Below are positions 59,199-64,000 of a DNA stretch of 64,000 nucleotides, piece after piece. Origin of the DNA: Rathayibacter sp. VKM Ac-2754. Lineage in GTDB: Bacteria; Actinomycetota; Actinomycetes; Actinomycetales; Microbacteriaceae. The stretch is taken from assembly GCF_009807095.1 (NCBI RefSeq), contig NZ_WUCC01000013.1, positions 1-64,000 on the forward strand, read 5' to 3'. A program made the translations under genes and the position numbers. The notes beneath the pieces are model-generated. The model had not been told where the DNA came from, made no database searches, and saw only the letters and a list, made by a program, of their open reading frames with translations. Each line of letters starts with the position of its first letter. Position 1 is the first letter of the stretch.

Positions 59199-60860
59199 AT
59201 GAGCTCGACCCGCACGACCCGTTCCGCCTCCGATCCCATCGCCCGCATCGCCCGAGAGGACTTCGGCTGGTCCTCGCTGCTGCCGGGGCAGCGGGAGGCC
59301 ATCGAATCGGCCGCCTCGGGGCGCGACACTCTGCTCGTCCTCGCGACCGGAGGCGGCAAGTCCGCCGTGTACCAGATCGCCGGGGCCGAGCGCGGAGGCG
59401 TCGTCCTCGTCGTCTCTCCGCTGGTCGCGCTGCAGGCCGACCAGCTGGCCTCGATCGAGGCGGCGCCCGCCGCGCCCCCCGCCGTCGCCGTCAACTCCTC
59501 CCTCGGCTCCGCCGCCGTCGCCCGCGCCTGGGAGCGCATCGACGAGGGTGGACCGCTCTACGTCCTGCTCGCTCCCGAGCAGCTGGCGAAGGAGGAGAAC
59601 GTCGCACGTCTCGCGAAGGCCGGAGTGTCACTGCTCGTCGTCGACGAGGCGCACTGCGTCTCCTCGTGGGGCCACGACTTCCGCCCCGACTACCTGCGCC
59701 TCGCCGACGTCCGGCGCGAGCTGGGGGATCCGCCGGTGCTCGCGATGACGGCCACCGCCTCCGGCCCCGTGCGCGATGAGATCATCGAGCGCCTCCGGAT
59801 GCAGGACCCCGAGGTGCAGGTGCACGGGGTCGACCGGCCCGAGATCCGGCTCGTCGTGCACCGCCACGAGAGCGAGAACGAGAAGCGCGCGGCGGTCGTC
59901 GAGGAGGCGCGGAGCTGGACCGCTCCCGGCCTCGTCTATGTGGCGACGCGCAAGGAGACCGAGACCTACGCGGCCGAGATCGCGGCCGAGGGCCGCCGGG
60001 TGGCGGCCTACCACGCCGGGCTCAAGGTGTCGGAGCGCAAGGTCGTGCACGAGCAGTGGCGGCAGGGCGAGCTCGACGTGGTCGTCGCGACCTCGGCGTT
60101 CGGCATGGGCATCGACCGCGCCGACGTGCGCTTCGTGCTGCACGCGACGACGACCGAGTCGCTCGACGCCTACTACCAGGAGATCGGCCGGGCGGGTCGC
60201 GACGGCGAGCCCGCGACCGGGGCGCTGCACTACCGCGCGGAGGACCTGGGGCTGCGCCGCTTCTTCGCCAAGCGGTCGGTCGACAAGGCCGCGCTGCGCG
60301 TGGTCTGGGCGGCGATCACGAGCCAGCCGGGCGTGAGCGTCACGGCGCTGGCGGAGGCGCTGGGGAAACCCGCGCGCACGCTCTCGCGGATCGTGAACGA
60401 CCTCGCGGACGCCGATCTGCTGGACGCGAGCGACGGACTGCGCGCGCTCCAGGACGTGAGCGGCGACGCCGCCGTGCGGGCCGTCAAGGAGGCGCTCGCC
60501 TCGCGGGAGCGCATCGCCGAGTCGCGCCTGTCGATGATGCGGGCCTACGCCGAGACGACGCACTGCCGCCGCCGGGTGCTGCTCGACTACTTCGGCGTCG
60601 AGGGCGAGGAGTGGTGCGGCAACTGCGACGGCTGCGAGCGGCGCGAGGCGGCGTTCGAGGAGGCCGTCCAGCAGGCTCCGGCCGACGCTCCGCTCTCGGT
60701 GGACGAGGCGGTGGAGCACCGCGAGTGGGGTGCGGGGACGGTCATGAGCGTCGAGGCCGACCGGGCGACGATCTTCTTCGAGTCGGAGGGCTACAAGGTG
60801 CTGTCGTTCGCGGCGCTCGACTCGGGCGTGCTGCGCGAGCGCGAGGGCGCCTCCGCCTGA
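59199..60860 (+). CDS. recQ: RecQ-family ATP-dependent DNA helicase with C-terminal Tudor-like module
   Basis: A 553-residue 3'-5' helicase. Walker A is ATGGGKSA (Lys54); the DEAH box is VVDEAHCVSSWGHDFRPDY; motif VI is QEIGRAGRDGEPA. The zinc-binding part has HCRRRVLLDYFG and CGNCDGC (four Cys). No HRDC domain follows. Instead residues about 504-548 (VEHREWGAGTVMSVEADRATIFFESEGYK) resemble the Tudor-like tail of UvrD/PcrA. ATG 59199 is supported by the -10 box. It ends in front of a strong hairpin. Confidence 0.9.
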   Translation: MSSTRTTRSASDPIARIAREDFGWSSLLPGQREAIESAASGRDTLLVLATGGGKSAVYQIAGAERGGVVLVVSPLVALQADQLASIEAAPAAPPAVAVNSSLGSAAVARAWERIDEGGPLYVLLAPEQLAKEENVARLAKAGVSLLVVDEAHCVSSWGHDFRPDYLRLADVRRELGDPPVLAMTATASGPVRDEIIERLRMQDPEVQVHGVDRPEIRLVVHRHESENEKRAAVVEEARSWTAPGLVYVATRKETETYAAEIAAEGRRVAAYHAGLKVSERKVVHEQWRQGELDVVVATSAFGMGIDRADVRFVLHATTTESLDAYYQEIGRAGRDGEPATGALHYRAEDLGLRRFFAKRSVDKAALRVVWAAITSQPGVSVTALAEALGKPARTLSRIVNDLADADLLDASDGLRALQDVSGDAAVRAVKEALASRERIAESRLSMMRAYAETTHCRRRVLLDYFGVEGEEWCGNCDGCERREAAFEEAVQQAPADAPLSVDEAVEHREWGAGTVMSVEADRATIFFESEGYKVLSFAALDSGVLREREGASA

Positions 60861-60880
60861 CACTCGGCGGCGCCGGCCGT

Positions 60881-60946
60881 ACAACGAAGGCTGAGCCGCT
60901 CCTTCTTCCGAGAATCCGGAGGATCGAGCGGCTCAGCCTTCGTTGT
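60881..60946. terminator. Long hairpin terminator between recQ and the DUF2795 gene
   Basis: A perfect 21-bp inverted repeat: left arm 60881-60901 (starts ACAACGAAGGC), right arm 60926-60946 (ends GCCTTCGTTGT), 24 bases between, with a smaller TCCG/CGGA pairing inside. It lies between convergent genes and can serve both. Confidence 0.8.
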
Positions 60947-60958
60947 GCCGGTCTGGCG

Positions 60959-61150
60959 TCAGACGTTCGAGACGGCCGAGCTGACGTCGGTGGGCTTCTC
61001 GTAGTCGCCGTCGGGGATCGCGCGCAGGGCGTCGAGGACGTCGCCCTCTGCACCCTCCTTCTCGGCGGTCTCGACGATGGTGTCCTTCGACGCGGGGTAG
61101 TCGATGCCCGCGAGGTACTTCTGGATCTGGATCGGATTCGGGGTGGCCAT
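60959..61150 (-). CDS. DUF2795 family protein
   Basis: A 63-residue acidic protein: NPIQIQKYLAGIDYPASKDTIVETAEKEGAEGDVLDALRAIPDGDYEKPTDVSSAV. The pattern of a short helical repeat with LRAIPD...Y..P.DV is the DUF2795 family, of unknown function and common in actinobacteria. The ATG at 61150 has GAAAGGA upstream. It lies 23 bases below the hldE-like gene on the same strand, possibly the last gene of that operon, and stops by a hairpin. Confidence 0.85.
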   Translation of the reverse strand: MATPNPIQIQKYLAGIDYPASKDTIVETAEKEGAEGDVLDALRAIPDGDYEKPTDVSSAVSNV

Positions 61151-61173
61151 GATGGTGTCCTTTCGTGGGGGTG

Positions 61174-62658
61174 TCAGGAGGGGCGGGTCTGGGCGCCGGA
61201 GCGGATGCGGTGCACCATCTCGGTCGTCGAGTGCTCGGAGACGTAGCCGACCGTGGTGACGGTGCCGCCGTACGAGCGGACGACCACCGCCTCCGCGAGC
61301 ATGTCGGGGGCGTAGTCGCCGCCCTTCACGTAGACGTGCGGCTGGACGCGCTCGAGCAGGGGGATGGGGGTGTCGCCGCTGAAGAGCGTCACGTAGTCGA
61401 CGCAGCCGAGCTCGGCGATCACTCCCGCGCGGTCGCCCTCGCCGTTGATCGGGCGGCCCTCGCCCTTCAGCCGGCGGACGGAGTCGTCGTCGTTGACGGC
61501 GACGACCAGCACGTCGCCCAGCTCGCGCGCCTGGCGCAGGTAGGCGGTGTGGCCGCGGTGCAGCACGTCGAAGCAGCCGTTGGTGAAGACGACGCGACGG
61601 CCGCGGCGCGACTCCTCGGCGAGCACCTCGACGAGGCGGTCCTCGTCGAGGACGGTCGCGGCGGGGGCCGCCAGCGAGGCCAGCAGGTCGTCGGCGCTGC
61701 AGACCGACGTGCCGGGGCGCTGCACGACGACGTCGGCGGCGGCCTGCGCCAGGTCGACGGCGGTTGCGAGGGAGCGGCCGGCGGCGAGGGCGAGGGTCGC
61801 GGTCGCGGCGAAGGTGTCGCCGGCGCCCGAGGCCTGCTTCTCCTCGGCGGGCTGCGCAAAGGTGCGGGTCAGGGTGCCGTCGGCGTCGAGGGCGGCGGAT
61901 CCGTCGCGATCGAGGGTGACGACGACGTGGCGGGCGCCGGAGCGGGTGCGCAGCTCGTCGGCGTGCGCGTGGACGGCGGCGGCGCGCGCGGTGCCGCGGC
62001 CGAGCGGTGCGCCCAGGAGGAGCTCGGCCTCCTTCGCGTTCGGGGTGACCAGATCCGGGTGCGCGAACTGCCACGCGGCGAGGTCGTGCGCGTCGATCAC
62101 GAGCAGGTCGGGGCGGCCGGCGGCGAGCATCCGCTCGACCGCGGCGCGGAGCACGCCGGAGCCGTAGTCGCAGACGAGGACGGCGTCGGCGCCCTCGGCG
62201 GCCTGCACTGCCGCTCGGGCGAGCTCGTCGAGCACCGCGTCGCCCGGGCGGTGGGGCCCCGAGTCGACGCGCAGCATCACGCTGTCGCCGCCGACCACGC
62301 GGGTCTTGATGGTCGTGGCGACCTCGCTCCGGATGATCGCGGTCGTGTCGAGGCCGGCGCGCTCGAGGGCGGCGAGGAGCCGGTCGCCCTCGGGATCGCG
62401 GCCCGCGACTCCGACCGTGCGCACCTCAGCGCCCAGGGCGCGCAGGTTGGCCGCGGTGTTGGCCGCTCCTCCTGCGACGTCGACCACGTCCTCGAGGCGG
62501 AGGACGGGGGCGGGAGCCTCGCGCGTCACCCGCTCGGTCTCGCCGAGCCACCACGAGTCGAGGATGAGGTCACCGAGGACCACGACGACCGGCGGCCGCT
62601 CGCGGACCTGGGCGACGAGGGCGCTCGCGCGCTGCAGGGCCGAGCCCTCGAGGCTCAT
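61174..62658 (-). CDS. HldE/RfaE-type bifunctional PfkB kinase and nucleotidyltransferase
   Basis: A 494-residue fused enzyme. Residues 1-320 are a PfkB-type kinase with GGAANTAANLRALGAEV and ASGAGDTFAATA (Asp281 catalytic). Residues about 340-494 are a cytidylyltransferase-fold domain with VFTNGCFDVLHRGHTAYL (from Asn360) and YVKGGDYAPD. The order is that of E. coli HldE, which phosphorylates and adenylylates D-glycero-D-manno-heptose. In a Gram-positive cell the product would feed a wall or glycan heptose, not LPS. The ATG overlaps the aldehyde dehydrogenase stop (ATGA). Confidence 0.85.
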   Translation of the reverse strand: MSLEGSALQRASALVAQVRERPPVVVVLGDLILDSWWLGETERVTREAPAPVLRLEDVVDVAGGAANTAANLRALGAEVRTVGVAGRDPEGDRLLAALERAGLDTTAIIRSEVATTIKTRVVGGDSVMLRVDSGPHRPGDAVLDELARAAVQAAEGADAVLVCDYGSGVLRAAVERMLAAGRPDLLVIDAHDLAAWQFAHPDLVTPNAKEAELLLGAPLGRGTARAAAVHAHADELRTRSGARHVVVTLDRDGSAALDADGTLTRTFAQPAEEKQASGAGDTFAATATLALAAGRSLATAVDLAQAAADVVVQRPGTSVCSADDLLASLAAPAATVLDEDRLVEVLAEESRRGRRVVFTNGCFDVLHRGHTAYLRQARELGDVLVVAVNDDDSVRRLKGEGRPINGEGDRAGVIAELGCVDYVTLFSGDTPIPLLERVQPHVYVKGGDYAPDMLAEAVVVRSYGGTVTTVGYVSEHSTTEMVHRIRSGAQTRPS

Positions 62659-63995
62659 CGGCCGGCGCCGGGGAGGACCGGGAGGCCGAAGTGCACGACC
62701 GTGGTGGTGGTCATCTCGTCGAGCAGCTCGGGGCCGTAGCCGAAGCCGGAGCCGCTGGTGCCGCGGGGCTGCGCGCTGCCGCCGGGCGCGCCTCCGAAGA
62801 CGCCGTTGATCTTGACCGTGCCGACAGGGAGGGTCGCGGCGGCGCGGTGGGCGTGCTCCATGTCGGCGGTGAGGACGGTGGCGGCGAGGCCGTAGGGGCT
62901 CGCGGCGGCGCGGGCGAGCGCCTCGTCGAAGTCGTCGACGACGAGGATCGGCGCGACGGGGCCGAAGGTCTCCTCGGTCATCACGAGCATCTCGTCGGTG
63001 CAGCCGGCGAGGACGGTGGCGGGGTAGAAGGTGCCGTCACCGGGTGCGCCGCCGGTGAGGGCCCGGGCTCCTGCCTCGAGCGCCTCGGTCACGTGCTCGT
63101 GCACGGCGTCGCGCATCCGGGCGTCGACGAGGCGGGGGAGGGGGCCGGCGCTCCAGCGGTCGGCCTCGGCGACGAGCGCGGCGGTGAACGCCTCGGCGAC
63201 GGCGCGGTGCACGTAGATCCGCTCGACGGAGGTGCAGATCTGGCCGGCGTTCGCGAAGGCGCCCAGGGCGGCCTGCTCCGCGGCCCAGACCGGGTCGACG
63301 TCGGAGTCGACGACGAGCGCGTCGTTGCCGCCGTTCTCGAGGATCACGTGCGCGCCGGTGACGGCGGCGACGCGGGCGAGGGCGCGGCCGGTCGCGGTCG
63401 AGCCGACGTGCGCGAGGACGTCGACGCCCTCGGTGCGGGCGAGAGCGTCGCCCGCGGCCCCGTCGCCCTCGACGAGGGTCAGCACGCCCTCGGGCAGCGC
63501 CTCGGCGAGGATCCGCGTGAAGAGCGCTCCGGTGCCGGGGCTCCGCTCGCTGGGCTTGTGGATCACGACGTCGCCCGAGACGATCGCTGCGCCGAGCATG
63601 CCGGCCGCCACGGCGACGGGGTCGTTCCACGGGGTGAGCGCGAGGACCACGCCGCGCGGGTGCGGCAGGGCGAGGTCGACGTTGAGGGCGCCTCCGCGCA
63701 GGGACTTGCCGCGGTGCAGGGGGCCGAGCTCGGCGTACTGGAGGAGCGTGTCGACTCCGGCGCGGACACCGCCGAGGGCGTCGCCTGCGGGCTTGCCGGT
63801 CTCGTCGGTGTTGAGCGCGGCGAGCTCCTCCTCGCGGGCGGCGACGCGGTGGGCGGCGGCGCGCAGCAGGGAGCCCCGCTCGGCGGGCGCGGTGGCGGCC
63901 CAGGCGGGGAAGGCGGCGCGGGCGCGGGCGACGGCGTCGGCGGCGAGGGCAGTGGGGGCGCTGGGCGCGCTGTGGGGTGCGGTGTCGATGGTCAC
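62655..63995 (-). CDS. Aldehyde dehydrogenase family protein
   Basis: A 446-residue NAD(P)-linked dehydrogenase. Catalytic Asn in TPWNDP, Glu220 in ILENGGND and nucleophile Cys254 in NAGQICTSVERI are all present. Segments EETFGPVAPILVV and GASG-like GTSGSGFGYG follow. It is short of the usual 470-490 residues; the first 30-40 residues of the family (NPATGE region) are not seen. The GTG start is five bases from the window end, so an upstream start outside cannot be excluded. Overlap with the HldE-type gene suggests one pathway. Confidence 0.85.
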   Translation of the reverse strand: MTIDTAPHSAPSAPTALAADAVARARAAFPAWAATAPAERGSLLRAAAHRVAAREEELAALNTDETGKPAGDALGGVRAGVDTLLQYAELGPLHRGKSLRGGALNVDLALPHPRGVVLALTPWNDPVAVAAGMLGAAIVSGDVVIHKPSERSPGTGALFTRILAEALPEGVLTLVEGDGAAGDALARTEGVDVLAHVGSTATGRALARVAAVTGAHVILENGGNDALVVDSDVDPVWAAEQAALGAFANAGQICTSVERIYVHRAVAEAFTAALVAEADRWSAGPLPRLVDARMRDAVHEHVTEALEAGARALTGGAPGDGTFYPATVLAGCTDEMLVMTEETFGPVAPILVVDDFDEALARAAASPYGLAATVLTADMEHAHRAAATLPVGTVKINGVFGGAPGGSAQPRGTSGSGFGYGPELLDEMTTTTVVHFGLPVLPGAGR

Positions 63996-64000
63996 GGTCA

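Overview
The window reads as chromosomal DNA of a high-GC (about 70% by eye) Gram-positive actinobacterium, most likely of the family Microbacteriaceae (Rathayibacter/Curtobacterium/Clavibacter-like). Grounds are the GC-rich codon use, frequent GTG starts, TANNNT -10 boxes lying 6-9 bases before start codons (leaderless transcripts), the block prfB-ftsE-ftsX-smpB-ssrA, a DUF3039 protein, and intergenic nested palindromes containing CTCGATACGCC/GGCGTATCGAG. The genus is an inference.

Layout. 1-377: two palindromic repeats. 378-4316 (minus): a probably broken EcsC-like/hydrolase gene, then a Wzm/Wzt-type glycopolymer exporter and a LicC-like nucleotidyltransferase. 4481-7262: an ABC-2 exporter pair and a DUF3039 protein. 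7271-11676: pncB, murI-rph-rdgB and a DedA protein. 11779-19035: tRNA-Leu, an MFS gene, then prfB, ftsE, ftsX, smpB, an MFS exporter and ssrA. 19109-28188: a sugar-uptake operon with binding protein, two permeases, an HTH-less LacI-type sensor, a ROK regulator, a VOC enzyme, an aldo/keto reductase, a tautomerase and a GH1 beta-glucosidase. 28185-42191: a lipoprotein, hisN-like phosphatase, tRNA-Lys, MscS channel, MerR plus aldo/keto reductase, GH15 enzyme, a Zwf-like dehydrogenase, an SLC13-type permease, otsA-otsB and a duplicated-domain lipoprotein.

42314-43596 is an intact IS30-family element with 28-bp inverted repeats and a GGA target duplication, just upstream of ilvD. 43679-59011 is mainly amino-acid biosynthesis: ilvD, ilvB-ilvN-ilvC, serA and leuB-ilvE, with a PhzF protein, a TetR/MFS pair and a fumarylacetoacetase-family enzyme. 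59199-63995 holds a RecQ helicase ending in a Tudor-like module, a DUF2795 protein, a fused HldE-type heptose kinase/nucleotidyltransferase and an aldehyde dehydrogenase that touches the window edge.

Most promising for novelty: the 19-28 kb operon, which couples beta-glucoside import and hydrolysis to three enzymes that could process an aglycone and to an unusual split regulator; the palindromic repeat family, seen only next to gene 3' ends; the interrupted EcsC/hydrolase fusion whose hydrolase also lacks its nucleophile; and the HldE-type enzyme in a Gram-positive genome.
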